This document shows, in pieces, positions 1-9,963 of a DNA stretch of 64,000 bases. The position numbers were made by a program, and so were the translations under genes. A model generated the notes under the pieces. That model ran no database searches. It was not told the DNA's origin and saw only the letters and a list, made by a program, of their open reading frames with translations. The stretch's first letter is position 1. Each line of letters starts with the position of its first letter. Origin of the DNA: Pseudorhodoferax aquiterrae (GTDB taxonomy: Bacteria > Pseudomonadota > Gammaproteobacteria > Burkholderiales > Burkholderiaceae_C); NCBI RefSeq assembly GCF_014652235.1, contig NZ_BMYK01000002.1, forward strand, positions 496,708-560,707, read 5' to 3'.

Positions 1-1325
1 CACATGGCCTCGAACTCGTGGCGGAAGTGCTTGATCATGGCGCGCACAGGCATCGCGGCGGCATCGCCCAATGCACAGATGGTGCGGCCCTGGATGTTGT
101 CGGCGATGGAGTTCAGCAGATCCATGTCGCTGGACTGCCCTGCCCCACGGTGCACCTTGTCCACCAGGCGCCAGAGCCAGCCCGTGCCTTCGCGGCAGGG
201 CGTGCACTGGCCGCAGGACTCGTGCATGTAGAAGTACGACAGGCGCTTGAGCGACTCCACCATGCAGCGCGTGTCGTCCATCACGATCAGTGCGCCCGAG
301 CCCAGCATGGAGCCGGCCTTGGCGATGGAGTCGTAGTCCATCGTGCACTCGTTCATGATCGCGGCCGGCAGCACCGGCGAGGACGAGCCGCCCGGGATCA
401 CGGCCTTGAGAGTGCGGCCCTTGTCCGCGCCGCGCACGCCGCCGGCCAGCTCGAGCAGCTTGGTGAACGGCGTGCCGAGCGGGATCTCGTAGTTGCCGGG
501 CAGTTCCACGTCGCCCGAAACCGAGAAGATCTTGGTGCCACCGTTGTTCGGCTTGCCGCACTCGAGGTAGGCCTGGCCGCCGTTGCGGATGATCCAGGGC
601 ACGGCCGCGAAGGTCTCGGTGTTGTTGATCGTGGTCGGCTTGCCGTACAGGCCGAAGCTGGCCGGGAACGGCGGCTTGAAGCGCGGCTGGCCCTTCTTGC
701 CTTCCAGCGATTCCAGCAGCGCAGTTTCTTCGCCGCAGATGTAGGCGCCGAAGCCGTGCGAGGCGTGCAGCTGGAAGCTGTGCTTGCTGCCCAGGATGTT
801 GTCGCCCAGGTAGCCGGCCGCGCGCGCTTCTTCCAGCGCCTCTTCGAAGCGCTCGTAGACCTGGAAGATCTCGCCGTGGATGTAGTTGTAGCCGACCGTG
901 ATGCCCATCGCGTAGGCCGCGATGATCATGCCCTCGATCACGATGTGCGGGTTGTACATCATGATGTCGCGGTCCTTGCAGGTACCGGGCTCGCCCTCGT
1001 CCGAGTTGCAGACCAGGTACTTCTGGCCCGGGAACTGGCGCGGCATGAAGCTCCACTTCAGGCCGCTCGGGAAACCCGCGCCGCCGCGGCCGCGCAGGGC
1101 CGATTCCTTGACGGTCGCGATGACCTGGTCCTGCGTGAGGCCCTCGCCGCCGTCCGCGGCCAGGATCTTCTTCAAGGCCTGGTAGCCGCCGCGCGACTCG
1201 TAGTCCTTCAGGCGCCAATTGCTGCCGTTCAGATCGGCATAGATCTGCGGGTTGATGTGGCGTCCATGGAAGCAGGTCTGCACGCCGGTGGCGGCGAACT
1301 GCGCCAGAACTTGATCCGCGTTCAT
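1..1325 (-). CDS. nuoF: NADH-quinone oxidoreductase subunit F (NuoF), 3' end cut by window edge
   Basis: NADH-oxidising flavoprotein of respiratory complex I: it takes electrons from NADH to FMN and passes them to its 4Fe-4S cluster, on the cytoplasmic arm. About 441 residues are present. Visible are the glycine-rich nucleotide-binding stretch [13 protein letters not shown] near residue 75, the NSDEGEPGT motif and, near the end, [15 protein letters not shown], which supplies cluster cysteines. The family is usually about 430-450 residues, so only a few C-terminal codons lie beyond the left edge. The ATG at 1325 overlaps the nuoE stop as ATGA, so translation is probably coupled. Last gene seen of the nuoABCDEF run. 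Confidence 0.97.
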   Translation of the reverse strand, partial: MNADQVLAQFAATGVQTCFHGRHINPQIYADLNGSNWRLKDYESRGGYQALKKILAADGGEGLTQDQVIATVKESALRGRGGAGFPSGLKWSFMPRQFPGQKYLVCNSDEGEPGTCKDRDIMMYNPHIVIEGMIIAAYAMGITVGYNYIHGEIFQVYERFEEALEEARAAGYLGDNILGSKHSFQLHASHGFGAYICGEETALLESLEGKKGQPRFKPPFPASFGLYGKPTTINNTETFAAVPWIIRNGGQAYLECGKPNNGGTKIFSVSGDVELPGNYEIPLGTPFTKLLELAGGVRGADKGRTLKAVIPGGSSSPVLPAAIMNECTMDYDSIAKAGSMLGSGALIVMDDTRCMVESLKRLSYFYMHESCGQCTPCREGTGWLWRLVDKVHRGAGQSSDMDLLNSIADNIQGRTICALGDAAAMPVRAMIKHFRHEFEAM

Positions 1326-1867
1326 GCCTTGCCCTCCTGTGCCGCGGCCGCACGCAACCCGTCGACGAGCTGGTCGAGCTTATCCGTGCTCATGAAGCTG
1401 CACATGGTGCGGTCGTTGACCAGCATCACCGGGGAGTCGGCGCAGGCGCCCAGACATTCGCTCTGCTGCAGCGTGAACAGGCCATCGGCCGTGGTCTCGC
1501 CCATCGCGATGCCGAGCTTTTGCTCCAGGTGGTGCAGCGCCTTGTAGCCGTCGCGCAGCTGGCACGGCAGGTTGGTGCAGACGTTCAGCTTGAACTTGCC
1601 GACCGGCTGCTGGTTGTACATGTTGTAGAAGGTCGTGACCTCGTGCACGGCGATGGTCGGCATGCCCAGCAGCTCGCCGATGATCTTCTCGTGCTCGGGG
1701 TAGACGTGGCCGTGCTGCTGCTGTGCGATCGACAGGCAGGCCATCACGGCCGAAGCGCGGCCTTCGTAGGGGTACTTCGCGATCTCGCGCGCGAAGCGGT
1801 CCAGCGTCTCCTGCGACAAGGCAGGCGCTGGCGTGGCGGATGCGGAATGGGGAGCTGCTGCGCTCAT
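1322..1867 (-). CDS. nuoE: NADH-quinone oxidoreductase subunit E (NuoE)
   Basis: A 181-residue thioredoxin-like 2Fe-2S subunit of the complex I NADH dehydrogenase module, partner of NuoF. The four cluster cysteines are visible as CTNLPC and, about 40 residues later, ECLGAC. An Ala/Pro/Ser-rich N-terminal tail of about 18 residues precedes the conserved domain. The frame stays open far upstream, but the ATG at 1867 fits because it overlaps the nuoD stop (ATGA) and gives the usual family length. The stop in turn overlaps the nuoF start by four bases. Confidence 0.97.
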   Translation of the reverse strand: MSAAAPHSASATPAPALSQETLDRFAREIAKYPYEGRASAVMACLSIAQQQHGHVYPEHEKIIGELLGMPTIAVHEVTTFYNMYNQQPVGKFKLNVCTNLPCQLRDGYKALHHLEQKLGIAMGETTADGLFTLQQSECLGACADSPVMLVNDRTMCSFMSTDKLDQLVDGLRAAAAQEGKA

Positions 1868-3117
1868 CGGTCGATCTCTCCGAACACGATGTCCAAGGTG
1901 CCGATGATCGCGACGGCATCGGCCAGCATGTGGCCGCGCGACATCTCGTCGAGCGCAGCCAGGTGCACGAAGCCGGGCGGACGGATCTTCAGGCGGTAGG
2001 GCTTGTTGGCACCGTCGCTGACGAGGTAGATGCCGAATTCGCCCTTGGGATGCTCGACGGCGGCGTAGGCCTCGCCTTCGGGCACGTGGAAACCTTCGGT
2101 GAAGAGCTTGAAGTGGTGGATCAGCTCTTCCATGTTGGCCTTCATGCCCTCGCGCGAGGGCGCGGCCACCTTGTGGTTGTCGGTGATCACGGGGCCGGGG
2201 TTGGCGCGCAGCCAGTCCACGCACTGCTTGATGATGCGGTTGGACTGGGCCAGCTCTTCCATGCGAACGAGGTAGCGGTCGTAGCTGTCGCCGGTCTTGC
2301 CGACCGGGATGTCGAAGTCGACACGGTCGTAGACGTCGTAGGGCTGCTTCTTGCGCAGGTCCCAGGCGATGCCGGAACCGCGCAGCATCGGGCCCGTGAG
2401 GCCCAGGTTCAGCGCGCGGTCGGCATCCATGACGCCGATGCCCACGGTGCGCTGCTTCCAGATGCGGTTGTCGGTCAACAGCGTGTGGTACTCGCCCAGG
2501 TAGGTCGTGAAGCGCTTGGTGAAGTCGTCGATGAAGTCCAGCAAGGACCCCTGACGGTTCTCGTTCATGCGCGCCAGCGCCTTGGCGTTCTTGATCTTGC
2601 TGACCGTGTACTGCGGCATGGTGTCCGGCAGATCGCGGTAGACGCCGCCCGGACGGAAGTAGGCCGCGTGCATGCGCGCGCCGGAGACGGCCTCGTACAT
2701 GTCGAACAGGTCTTCGCGCTCGCGGAATGCGTAGATCAGGATGGTGGAGCTGCCGCAGTCGTTGCCGTGCGAGCCGAGCCACATGAGGTGGTTCAGCATG
2801 CGCGTGATCTCGGAGAACATCACGCGGATGTACTGCGCACGGATCGGCACGGCGATGCCCAGCAGCTTCTCGATGGCCAGGCAGTAGGCGTGCTCGTTGC
2901 ACATCATCGAGACGTAGTCCAGCCGGTCCATGTAGGGCAGCGACTGGATGAAGGTCTTGTGTTCGGCCAGCTTTTCGGTGGCACGGTGCAGCAGCCCGAT
3001 GTGCGGGTCGCAGCGCTGCACGACCTCGCCGTCGAGCTCCATCACCAGCCGCAGCACGCCGTGCGCGGCCGGGTGCTGCGGGCCGAAGTTCAGGGTGTAG
3101 TTCTTGATTTCTGCCAT
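1864..3117 (-). CDS. nuoD: NADH-quinone oxidoreductase subunit D (NuoD)
   Basis: A 417-residue subunit of the complex I quinone-reducing module, homologous to the large subunit of NiFe hydrogenases but without the metal ligands. It begins [20 protein letters not shown], the family signature, and contains the [11 protein letters not shown] segment near residue 60 that lines the quinone chamber. It ends in the conserved DIVFGEIDR. Length is standard. It lies 28 bases after nuoC and overlaps nuoE by four bases. Confidence 0.98.
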   Translation of the reverse strand: MAEIKNYTLNFGPQHPAAHGVLRLVMELDGEVVQRCDPHIGLLHRATEKLAEHKTFIQSLPYMDRLDYVSMMCNEHAYCLAIEKLLGIAVPIRAQYIRVMFSEITRMLNHLMWLGSHGNDCGSSTILIYAFREREDLFDMYEAVSGARMHAAYFRPGGVYRDLPDTMPQYTVSKIKNAKALARMNENRQGSLLDFIDDFTKRFTTYLGEYHTLLTDNRIWKQRTVGIGVMDADRALNLGLTGPMLRGSGIAWDLRKKQPYDVYDRVDFDIPVGKTGDSYDRYLVRMEELAQSNRIIKQCVDWLRANPGPVITDNHKVAAPSREGMKANMEELIHHFKLFTEGFHVPEGEAYAAVEHPKGEFGIYLVSDGANKPYRLKIRPPGFVHLAALDEMSRGHMLADAVAIIGTLDIVFGEIDR

Positions 3118-3145
3118 GGGGTGTCCGCGGGTCGGCCTCGCGACT

Positions 3146-3754
3146 TCAGTGCAGGCCGCCGTAGTTGTCTTCGCGGATCACGCGGGGCGTGATCTCGCGC
3201 GGCTCGATGGTCACCGGTTGGTAGACCACGCGGCGCAGCTCTTCGTCATAGCGCATTTCCACATGGCCCGACAACGGGAAGTCCTTGCGGAACGGATGGC
3301 CGATGAAACCGTAGTCGGTCAGGATGCGGCGCAGGTCGATGTGGCCTTCGAACAGGATGCCGTACAGGTCGAAGGCCTCGCGCTCGAACCAGTTGGCCGA
3401 GGCCCAGACGTGCATGAGGGACGGCAGCATGGGCAGGTCGTCATCTGCGCAGAAGACCTTCACGCGCAGGCGCTGGTTCAGGTTCACGGACAGCAGGTGC
3501 GAGACCACGCAGAAGCGCGGGCCTTCCCAGACGCTGTCACGGTACGCCGAGTAATCGACGCCGCACAGGTCGACGAGCTGCTCGAACTTGCAGCCGGGCG
3601 CGTCGCGCAGGGTCTGCATGGCCTCGAGGTAGTCGGCCACCTTGACGGTCACGGTGACCTCGCCGCGCTCGAGCTTGAGGCTTTGCGCCTTGTCGCCCAG
3701 CGTCGTGGCGACCGTGTCCTTCAGGACTTGGGGATCAACAGCAAAGACGGTCAT
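3146..3754 (-). CDS. nuoC: NADH-quinone oxidoreductase subunit C (NuoC)
   Basis: A 202-residue 30-kDa-type subunit of the complex I peripheral arm. The conserved core [20 protein letters not shown] lies near residues 125-145, followed by [20 protein letters not shown]. It is a separate gene, not fused to nuoD as in enterobacteria; separate genes are usual in betaproteobacteria. It starts three bases after the nuoB stop, which suggests translational coupling within the operon. Confidence 0.97.
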   Translation of the reverse strand: MTVFAVDPQVLKDTVATTLGDKAQSLKLERGEVTVTVKVADYLEAMQTLRDAPGCKFEQLVDLCGVDYSAYRDSVWEGPRFCVVSHLLSVNLNQRLRVKVFCADDDLPMLPSLMHVWASANWFEREAFDLYGILFEGHIDLRRILTDYGFIGHPFRKDFPLSGHVEMRYDEELRRVVYQPVTIEPREITPRVIREDNYGGLH

Positions 3755-3757
3755 GGA

Positions 3758-4240
3758 TCAGACGCGGGCAATGGTTTGGGTGCGGCGGATCTTCTGCTGC
3801 AGCTGGATGATCCCGTAGATCAGCGCTTCGGCCGTGGGCGGGCAGCCCGGCACGTAGACGTCGACCGGCACGATGCGGTCGCAGCCGCGCACCACGGAAT
3901 AGCTGTAGTGGTAGTAGCCGCCGCCGTTGGCGCACGAGCCCATGGACAGCACCCAGCGCGGCTCGGCCATCTGGTCGTAGACCTTGCGCAGCGCCGGCGC
4001 CATCTTGTTGCACAGCGTGCCGGCCACGATCATGAGGTCGGACTGGCGCGGGCTGGCGCGGAACACCTCGGCGCCGAAGCGGCCGATGTCGTAGCGCGCA
4101 GCGGCCGCATGCATCATCTCGACCGCGCAGCAGGCCAGACCGAAGGTCATGGGCCACAGCGAGCCGGTCTTGGCCCAGTTCACCACCGCGTCGTACGAGG
4201 TCGTGACGAAGCCTTCCTTGAAAACGCCTTCAATGGCCAT
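3758..4240 (-). CDS. nuoB: NADH-quinone oxidoreductase subunit B (NuoB)
   Basis: A 160-residue subunit carrying cluster N2, the last Fe-S cluster before quinone in complex I. The four-cysteine pattern is visible: adjacent cysteines in [12 protein letters not shown], a third in GSCANGGG and a fourth in [15 protein letters not shown]. The domain [20 protein letters not shown] is also intact. Length is normal. It lies 27 bases after nuoA. Confidence 0.98.
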   Translation of the reverse strand: MAIEGVFKEGFVTTSYDAVVNWAKTGSLWPMTFGLACCAVEMMHAAAARYDIGRFGAEVFRASPRQSDLMIVAGTLCNKMAPALRKVYDQMAEPRWVLSMGSCANGGGYYHYSYSVVRGCDRIVPVDVYVPGCPPTAEALIYGIIQLQQKIRRTQTIARV

Positions 4241-4267
4241 AGCAAATCTCCAGTGGGCCGGGCGGGA

Positions 4268-4627
4268 TCATTCCCAGTCCAGGGCACCCTTCTTCCATTC
4301 GTAGACGAACCCGACGACCAGGATGGCCAGGAACATGACGACGGCCCAGAAGCCCACCACGCCAACGTCCTTCAGCGCCACGGCCCAGGGGAACAGGAAC
4401 GCGATTTCCAGGTCGAAGAGGATGAACAGGATGGCGACGAGGTAGTAGCGCACATCGAACTTCATGCGCGCGTTCTCGAACGCTTCGAAGCCGCACTCGT
4501 AAGGGGAATTCTTGGCCGCGTCGGGCCGGTTGGGGCCGAGCAGGTAGCCCAGCAACTGCGGTGCGATGCCGACCGCTATACCCACCAGGATGAACAAAAG
4601 GACTGGGAGGTATTGGCCGAGGTTCAT
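4268..4627 (-). CDS. nuoA: NADH-quinone oxidoreductase subunit A (NuoA)
   Basis: A 119-residue membrane subunit of complex I with three predicted transmembrane helices (about residues 8-30, 64-84 and 90-110). The loop between helices 1 and 2 holds the conserved [11 protein letters not shown], whose cysteine lies near the quinone site. It is the first gene of the nuo run. The 62 bases upstream, up to the tRNA-Leu gene, contain a 12-bp perfect stem-loop. Confidence 0.97.
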   Translation of the reverse strand: MNLGQYLPVLLFILVGIAVGIAPQLLGYLLGPNRPDAAKNSPYECGFEAFENARMKFDVRYYLVAILFILFDLEIAFLFPWAVALKDVGVVGFWAVVMFLAILVVGFVYEWKKGALDWE

Positions 4628-4649
4628 CTGGGGACTTCTTCACCGCTGC

Positions 4650-4684
4650 GTCGGCATGCAAGCCCTGCTGGGTTGCATGCCGAC
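4650..4684 (-). other. Strong stem-loop between tRNA-Leu and nuoA
   Basis: Perfect 12-bp inverted repeat, GTCGGCATGCAA at 4650-4661 and TTGCATGCCGAC at 4673-4684, with an 11-base loop. It lies between the CCA end of tRNA-Leu and the nuoA start. Read on the minus strand it is not followed by a run of T, so it is not a typical rho-independent terminator. A processing site that frees the tRNA 3' end, a stabilising 5' end for the nuo mRNA, or an attenuator are possible. Confidence 0.6.
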
Positions 4685-4689
4685 TTTGT

Positions 4690-4774
4690 TGGTGCCGTCG
4701 GCGAGACTCGAACTCGCACAGCTTTCGCCACTACCCCCTCAAGATAGCGTGTCTACCAATTTCACCACGACGGC
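4690..4774 (-). tRNA. tRNA-Leu (anticodon GAG)
   Basis: An 85-nt class II tRNA with an encoded CCA end. The acceptor strands GCCGTCG (4768-4774) and CGACGGC (complement of 4694-4700) pair fully, followed by discriminator A and CCA. The anticodon loop reads CTTGAGG, giving GAG. The long variable arm and a T-loop GTTCGAGTC are visible. It lies between secG and nuoA on the same strand, an arrangement I know from related Burkholderiales. Confidence 0.96.
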
Positions 4775-4931
4775 GGTTTTGTCGTGCCTGGATGGCATGA
4801 GGAACTTGGCTCTTGTCGAGCTAGTTGTTTGGCTTTCCAGACAGCATTCGAGTTTACCCTGAAACTGGGGGGTTCCCGGGCCGGCGCCAGGGAAATTTCG
4901 CTGGTGCGCCGGACGACGCACCAGCGTGGGT

Positions 4932-5312
4932 TCATTGCGTCGGGATCTGGCCCGCGCCCGAGGCCGGAACGGCAGGCGCTGCGGGCGCCGAAACACCCGA
5001 ACCCGGAATCTGCGATGCCGGCGTCGGCGCCTCTTGCACCGCGCGTTCGAGAACGCTGCCCGAGCTGGTGGGCTGGCGGTTGCCGAAGTAGGCCAGCGCC
5101 AGCGTCGCCACGAAGAACACCACGGCCAGCACCGCCGTGGTGCGCGACAGGAAGTTGGCACTGCCGCTCGCGCCGAACAGGCTGCCGGCACTGCCGCTGC
5201 CGAAGGCGGCGCCCATGTCCGCCCCTTTGCCATGCTGGATCAGGATCAGCCCGATCATTCCGAGCGCAGACAGGATCTGCACGGCCAGGACCAGGTTCAA
5301 CAACACATTCAT
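4932..5312 (-). CDS. secG: Preprotein translocase subunit SecG
   Basis: A 126-residue inner-membrane accessory subunit of SecYEG. Two hydrophobic helices (about residues 1-22 and 54-75) flank the conserved cytoplasmic loop ILIQHGKGADMGAAFGSG. The C-terminal third is an Ala/Pro/Ser-rich low-complexity tail, common in betaproteobacterial SecG. It starts 25 bases after tpiA and is probably co-transcribed with it and the tRNA. Confidence 0.95.
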   Translation of the reverse strand: MNVLLNLVLAVQILSALGMIGLILIQHGKGADMGAAFGSGSAGSLFGASGSANFLSRTTAVLAVVFFVATLALAYFGNRQPTSSGSVLERAVQEAPTPASQIPGSGVSAPAAPAVPASGAGQIPTQ

Positions 5313-5337
5313 CTCTGCAACACCTCTTGTGGGCCCT

Positions 5338-6093
5338 TTAGCGGGCAGCGGCCACGATGGCCAGGAAATCCGGGACCTTGAGCGACGCGCCGCCGATCAG
5401 GCCGCCGTCGATGTCGGGTTGGGCCAGCAGGCTGGCCGCGTTCGACGCATTCATGCTGCCGCCGTACAGCAGCGGGATACGGTCGGCGTGGCTGCTGGCC
5501 GCGGCCAGTTGCGCGCGCAGCACGGCATGCACCTGCTGGGCCTGCTCGGGCGTGGCGGTCTTGCCGGTGCCGATGGCCCAGACGGGCTCGTACGCCACGA
5601 CGATCTCGGTGATGCAATGGCCGTTGACATGCACGACGGCAGCCAGCTGGCGGCGCACCACCTCTTCGGTGTGGCCGGCCTCGCGCTCGGCGAGCGTCTC
5701 GCCCACGCAGACGATGGGCGTGATGCCCGCGGCCAGCGCGCGCTGCGTCTTGGCCGCGACGACCTCGTCGGACTCGCCGTGGTACTGGCGGCGTTCGGAG
5801 TGGCCGACGATGGCATAGCGCACGCCGAACTCGCGCAGCATGTCGGCGCTGACCTCGCCCGTGTAGGCGCCGCTGGCGTGCTGCGACACGTCCTGCGCGC
5901 CGGCCTGCACGGCGCTTTGGCCCGCCAGCCAGCCCTGCACGGCCGCGAGGTAGGGCGCGGGCACGCACACGGCCACGTCGCACGCGGCGGGCGCCGCGGC
6001 CAGGCCTTCGAGCACACCGCGCACCAGCGCCTCGCTGCCCGCCAGGCTGGCGTTCATCTTCCAGTTGCCTGCAATCAGTTTCTTCTTGCTCAT
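5338..6093 (-). CDS. tpiA: Triose-phosphate isomerase
   Basis: A 251-residue TIM-barrel enzyme interconverting glyceraldehyde-3-phosphate and dihydroxyacetone phosphate. It begins [14 protein letters not shown] (catalytic Lys in NWKMN), has the catalytic His in GHSERRQ near residue 95, the catalytic Glu in [12 protein letters not shown] near residue 168, and the phosphate-binding YGGSMNASN. The frame is open far upstream, but this ATG gives the standard N-terminus. It starts five bases after the neighbouring quinone oxidoreductase gene. Confidence 0.97.
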   Translation of the reverse strand: MSKKKLIAGNWKMNASLAGSEALVRGVLEGLAAAPAACDVAVCVPAPYLAAVQGWLAGQSAVQAGAQDVSQHASGAYTGEVSADMLREFGVRYAIVGHSERRQYHGESDEVVAAKTQRALAAGITPIVCVGETLAEREAGHTEEVVRRQLAAVVHVNGHCITEIVVAYEPVWAIGTGKTATPEQAQQVHAVLRAQLAAASSHADRIPLLYGGSMNASNAASLLAQPDIDGGLIGGASLKVPDFLAIVAAAR

Positions 6094-6098
6094 TTCAC

Positions 6099-7085
6099 TC
6101 ACCAGGTCAGGACGATCTTGCCGATGTGCTGGTTGGACTCCATCAGCGCATGGGCCTTGGCGGCGTCCGCCGCCGCAAAGCGGCTGTGGATCACGGGCTT
6201 GACCTGGCCGGCCTCGATCAGCGGCCACACGTGGCGGCGCAGCGACTGCGCGATGGCCCCCTTGAACGCCACCGGCCGCGGCCGCAGCGTGGAGCCCGTC
6301 ACCGTCAGGCGGCGGCGCAGCACGAGCCCGGCGTTGACTTCGGCCTTGGTGCCGCCCTGCACCGCGATGATGACCAGCCGGCCGTCCTCGGCCAGGCAGT
6401 TGATCTCGCGGGCCACGTAGGCGCCGGCGACCATGTCCAGGATCACGTCCACGCCCTTGCCATCGGTCAGCTTGCGGGCTTCCTCGGCGAAGTCGGCGGT
6501 CTTGTAGTTGATCGCATGGTCCGCGCCGAGTGCCAGGCAGGCCGCGCACTTCTCGTCGCTGCCGGCCGTGGCGATCACGCGCGCGCCCAGCGCCTTGCCC
6601 AGCTGGATCGCCGTCACGCCGATGCCGCTGGTGCCGCCCTGCACGAGCAGGGTCTCGCCCGGCTGCAGCCGGCCGCGGTCGAACACATTGCTCCAGACCG
6701 TGAAGAAGGTCTCGGGCAGGCTGGCGCCCTCCTCGTCCGTGAGGCCGTTCGGCACGGGCAGGCATTGCGCGATCGGCGCCACGCACAGCTCGGCGTAGCC
6801 GCCACCGGCCACCAGCGCGCAGACGCGGTCGCCGATGTTGAGCCCTGCGGCACGCAGCGCCTCGGCATCGCCGGACTCGATGACGCCCGCCACTTCCAGG
6901 CCGGGGATGTCGGACGCACCCGGCGGCACCGGGTAGTTGCCGGTGCGCTGCAGCACGTCGGGCCGGTTCACGCCGCTCGCGCGCACGCGCAGCAGCACCT
7001 CCCCGGCGCCGGGCACCGGGTCCGGGCGCTCGGCACTCTGCAGCACCTCGGGGGCGCCATAGCTCGTGATCTCGATGGCTTTCAT
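6099..7085 (-). CDS. NAD(P)H quinone oxidoreductase, zeta-crystallin/PIG3 type
   Basis: A 328-residue zinc-free medium-chain reductase. The N-terminal GroES-like part includes [20 protein letters not shown]. The Rossmann part carries [20 protein letters not shown] near residue 150, the NADPH-binding motif of quinone reductases. Zinc-ligand cysteines of alcohol dehydrogenases are absent. [10 protein letters not shown] is the usual family N-terminus; an upstream in-frame extension of 30 codons looks like non-coding sequence. Substrate is unknown; members reduce quinones or enones. Confidence 0.9.
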   Translation of the reverse strand: MKAIEITSYGAPEVLQSAERPDPVPGAGEVLLRVRASGVNRPDVLQRTGNYPVPPGASDIPGLEVAGVIESGDAEALRAAGLNIGDRVCALVAGGGYAELCVAPIAQCLPVPNGLTDEEGASLPETFFTVWSNVFDRGRLQPGETLLVQGGTSGIGVTAIQLGKALGARVIATAGSDEKCAACLALGADHAINYKTADFAEEARKLTDGKGVDVILDMVAGAYVAREINCLAEDGRLVIIAVQGGTKAEVNAGLVLRRRLTVTGSTLRPRPVAFKGAIAQSLRRHVWPLIEAGQVKPVIHSRFAAADAAKAHALMESNQHIGKIVLTW

Positions 7086-7143
7086 TGCGGGTCCTCGAAA
7101 GTACAAGGCACCGGCCAGGCGTCGCTCCAGCCGGTGCGGTGCG

Positions 7144-7165
7144 CCGCATCCCGCGGGGGATGCGG
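7144..7165 (-). terminator. Hairpin downstream of pnp
   Basis: Perfect 9-bp stem CCGCATCCC/GGGATGCGG with a GCGG loop, located 18 bases after the pnp stop and before the quinone oxidoreductase gene. There is no T-run, so it is either a weak or factor-assisted terminator or an mRNA 3'-end stabiliser. Confidence 0.4.
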
Positions 7166-7182
7166 CCCGTCGCAACGCAGAA

Positions 7183-9345
7183 TTACTCGGGCAGGCCGGG
7201 AGCCGCCTCGACCGGCGCGGCAGCCGGCGCCGGGGCCGGGGCCGGCGGTGCGGAACGGTCCAGCAGCGCCTTCATGGACAGCTTGATGCGGCCCTTCTCG
7301 TCGGTCTCGAGCACCTTGACCTTCACGACCTGGCCTTCGCTCAGGTAGTCCGTGACCTTCTCGACGCGCTCGTGCGCGATCTGGCTGATGTGCAGCAGGC
7401 CGTCCTTGCCGGGCAGCAGGTTGATCAGCGCGCCGAAGTCCAGGATCTTGGTGACCGGGCCTTCGTAGACCTTGCCGATCTCCACTTCCGCGGTGATCTG
7501 CTCGATGCGGCGCTTGGCTTCCTCGGCCTTGGCCGGGTCGGCGGAAGCGATGGTGATGGTGCCGTCTTCGCCGATGTCGATCTGCGTGCCGGTCTCTTCG
7601 GTCAGCGCCCGGATGACGGAGCCGCCCTTGCCGATCACGTCGCGGATCTTCTCGGGGTTGATCTTCATCGTGAACAAGCGCGGCGCGAAGCTGGACACCT
7701 CGGTCTTGGCAGCGCCCATGGCTTCCTGCATCTTGGCCAGGATGTGCATGCGGGCTTCCTTGGCCTGCGCCAGAGCGACCTGCATGATTTCCTTGGTGAT
7801 GCCCTGGATCTTGATGTCCATCTGCAGCGCCGTCACACCGTTGGTCGTGCCGGCCACCTTGAAGTCCATGTCGCCCAGGTGGTCCTCGTCGCCCAGGATG
7901 TCGGTCAGCACCGCGAAGCGGTTGCCGTCCTTGATTAGGCCCATGGCGATGCCGGCCACGTGCGCCTTCAGCGGCACGCCGGCGTCCATCATGGACAGGC
8001 AGCCGCCGCAGACCGACGCCATGGAGGAGGAGCCGTTGGATTCCGTGATCTCGCTGACCACGCGCACGGTGTAGGGGAAGTCTTCCTTGCTCGGCAGCAC
8101 GGCCACGAGGGCGCGCTTGGCCAGGCGGCCGTGGCCGATCTCGCGGCGCTTGGGGCTGCCCACGCGACCGGTTTCGCCGGTGGCGAACGGAGGCATGTTG
8201 TAGTGCAGCATGAAGCGGTCTTCGTAGTCACCCGACAGTGCATCGATGCGCTGCGCGTCGCGCTCGGTGCCCAGCGTGGTCACCACCAGGGCCTGGGTCT
8301 CGCCGCGCGTGAACAGCGCCGATCCGTGGGTGCGCGGCAGCACGCTGTTGCGGATCTCGATGGGGCGCACGGTGCGCGTGTCGCGGCCGTCGATGCGCGG
8401 CTCGCCGGCCAGGATCTGGCCGCGCACGATGCGCGCTTCGATGTCGAACAGCAGGCCTTCGACCTTGACGCTGTCGAACTCGACGCCGTCGGCCTTCAGC
8501 GCGGCCAGCACGTCGGCGTAGGCGGCGCGCGTGGCTTCGGTGCGGGCCTGCTTGTTGCGCAGCTGGTAGGCGGCGCGCAGCTTGTCTTCGGCGGCGGCCG
8601 TGACCTTGGCGATCAGGTCCTCGTCGCGGGCGGGCGCCTGCCAGTTCCACACCGGCTTGCCGGCGTCGCGCACCAGCTCATGGATGGCTTCGATGGCGAT
8701 CTTGCCCTGCTCGTGGCCGAACACCACGGCGCCCAGCATGACCTCTTCGGACAGTTGCAGCGCCTCGGACTCGACCATCAGCACGGCGGCTTCGGTGCCG
8801 GCCACGACGAGGTCCAGGCTGGAATCCTTGCGGGCGGTCTGGCCCGGGTTCAGCACGTACTGGCCGTTGACGTAGCCCACGCGGGCCGCGCCGATCGGGC
8901 CGGCGAACGGGATGCCGCTGACCGACAGCGCGGCGCTGACGGCGATCATGGCGGCGATGTCGGCATCGACCTCGGGGTTCAGCGACAGCGTGTGGATGAC
9001 CACGTGCACTTCGTTGAAGAAGCCTTCGGGGAACAGCGGGCGGATCGGGCGGTCGATCAGGCGGCTGGTCAGCGTTTCGTATTCGCTCGGGCGGCCTTCG
9101 CGCTTGAAGAAGCTGCCCGGGATCTTGCCGGCGGCATAGCCCTTCTCGAGGTAGTCGACGGTCAGCGGGAAGAAGTCCTGGCCGGGCTTGCCGGTGGTCT
9201 TGCCGACCACCGTGGCCAGCACCACGGTGCCGTCCATGTCCAGCAGCACGGCGCCGGTGGACTGGCGCGCGACTTCGCCGGTTTCCATGCGGACCTGGTG
9301 CTGGCCCCACTGGAAGGTCTTGGTGACTTTATTGAACATCGTCAT
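7183..9345 (-). CDS. pnp: Polyribonucleotide nucleotidyltransferase (PNPase)
   Basis: A 720-residue 3'-5' phosphorolytic exoribonuclease of the RNA degradosome. Domain order: RNase PH-like 1 (about 5-140), helical linker, RNase PH-like 2 (about 320-550, with [18 protein letters not shown]), KH (about 555-615, with [12 protein letters not shown]) and S1 (about 625-690). An Ala/Pro-rich tail follows. The ATG at 9345 has a GGAG six bases upstream; a second ATG two codons later is less well placed. It lies downstream of rpsO, as in E. coli, with a hairpin leader between. Confidence 0.97.
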   Translation of the reverse strand: MTMFNKVTKTFQWGQHQVRMETGEVARQSTGAVLLDMDGTVVLATVVGKTTGKPGQDFFPLTVDYLEKGYAAGKIPGSFFKREGRPSEYETLTSRLIDRPIRPLFPEGFFNEVHVVIHTLSLNPEVDADIAAMIAVSAALSVSGIPFAGPIGAARVGYVNGQYVLNPGQTARKDSSLDLVVAGTEAAVLMVESEALQLSEEVMLGAVVFGHEQGKIAIEAIHELVRDAGKPVWNWQAPARDEDLIAKVTAAAEDKLRAAYQLRNKQARTEATRAAYADVLAALKADGVEFDSVKVEGLLFDIEARIVRGQILAGEPRIDGRDTRTVRPIEIRNSVLPRTHGSALFTRGETQALVVTTLGTERDAQRIDALSGDYEDRFMLHYNMPPFATGETGRVGSPKRREIGHGRLAKRALVAVLPSKEDFPYTVRVVSEITESNGSSSMASVCGGCLSMMDAGVPLKAHVAGIAMGLIKDGNRFAVLTDILGDEDHLGDMDFKVAGTTNGVTALQMDIKIQGITKEIMQVALAQAKEARMHILAKMQEAMGAAKTEVSSFAPRLFTMKINPEKIRDVIGKGGSVIRALTEETGTQIDIGEDGTITIASADPAKAEEAKRRIEQITAEVEIGKVYEGPVTKILDFGALINLLPGKDGLLHISQIAHERVEKVTDYLSEGQVVKVKVLETDEKGRIKLSMKALLDRSAPPAPAPAPAAAPVEAAPGLPE

Positions 9346-9392
9346 GTGGTTCTCCGGAAATGGTGGAGACAGGGCCAGCGAAGGAACGATGC

Positions 9393-9433
9393 CATTCCAC
9401 AAGAACCCCGCGGCACGGGCCGCTTGTGGAATG
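9393..9433 (-). promoter_or_regulatory. pnp leader hairpin, possible RNase III processing site
   Basis: Inverted repeat of 11 bp (CATTCCACAAG at 9393-9403, CTTGTGGAATG at 9423-9433) with a GC-rich loop, about 50 bases upstream of the pnp start. In E. coli a double-stranded leader at this position is cut by RNase III and used by PNPase to repress its own mRNA. Position and structure suggest the same control; this is inference. Confidence 0.55.
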
Positions 9434-9479
9434 ACACAGCGCGTACCTTGCGCGCGGCATCTGTCGGGTTTTGAAGTGC

Positions 9480-9516
9480 AAAGCGCCTGAGCCAGCGAAC
9501 CAACTCAGGCGCCTTT
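9480..9516 (-). terminator. rpsO terminator
   Basis: Stem GCGCCTGAG (9483-9491) with CTCAGGCGC (9504-9512) and a 12-base loop, starting about 25 bases after the rpsO stop. A-rich and T-rich flanks occur on both sides. It matches the place of the partial terminator between rpsO and pnp in E. coli, so some read-through into pnp is likely. Confidence 0.7.
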
Positions 9517-9539
9517 TCGAACCGAGGAGGCTCGGCGGA

Positions 9540-9806
9540 TTACTTGCGCAGACCCAGCTTGGCGATCAGGGCCGCGTAGCGGTCGTGGTCCTTGGCGTTC
9601 AGGTAGTCCAGCAGCTTGCGGCGGCGGCTCACCATGCGCAGCAGGCCACGGCGACCGTGGTGGTCCTTGGCGTGGGTCTTGAAGTGGGGGGTCAGTTCGT
9701 TGATGCGTGCGGTCAGCAGCGCAACTTGAACTTCGGGGCTGCCAGTGTCGTTGGCGGCGCGGGCGTTGGCCTTGACGACCTCGGCCTTGACGGATGCTGC
9801 AATCAT
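9540..9806 (-). CDS. rpsO: 30S ribosomal protein S15
   Basis: An 88-residue primary 16S rRNA-binding protein. The conserved [24 protein letters not shown] region and the [22 protein letters not shown] core are intact. [10 protein letters not shown] is chosen as start because it gives the family length; 20 further in-frame codons upstream lack family similarity. First gene of the rpsO-pnp pair. Confidence 0.97.
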   Translation of the reverse strand: MIAASVKAEVVKANARAANDTGSPEVQVALLTARINELTPHFKTHAKDHHGRRGLLRMVSRRRKLLDYLNAKDHDRYAALIAKLGLRK

Positions 9807-9963
9807 GGAATTTCCAGGATGTGCCGGATGAGATACCCGAGATCCCTTGGGCCATGGACGGCACAAGGACAGGTTCCGGCGGTTTCACTTGCGTTGGCCG
9901 ACGGAACTGACGGCCAACGTGCGCTTCGCCGCAAGGCAAAGCCCGACGATTATAGCGCGGCGC

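Noticed and set aside
4775-4931. A small gene between tRNA-Leu and secG
   Set aside because: Short open frames there have no start signal or recognisable domain; the gap probably holds only the tRNA promoter or processing region.
7144-7165. A confident rho-independent terminator after pnp
   Set aside because: The stem is perfect but no T-run follows on the transcribed strand, so it is listed only at low confidence.
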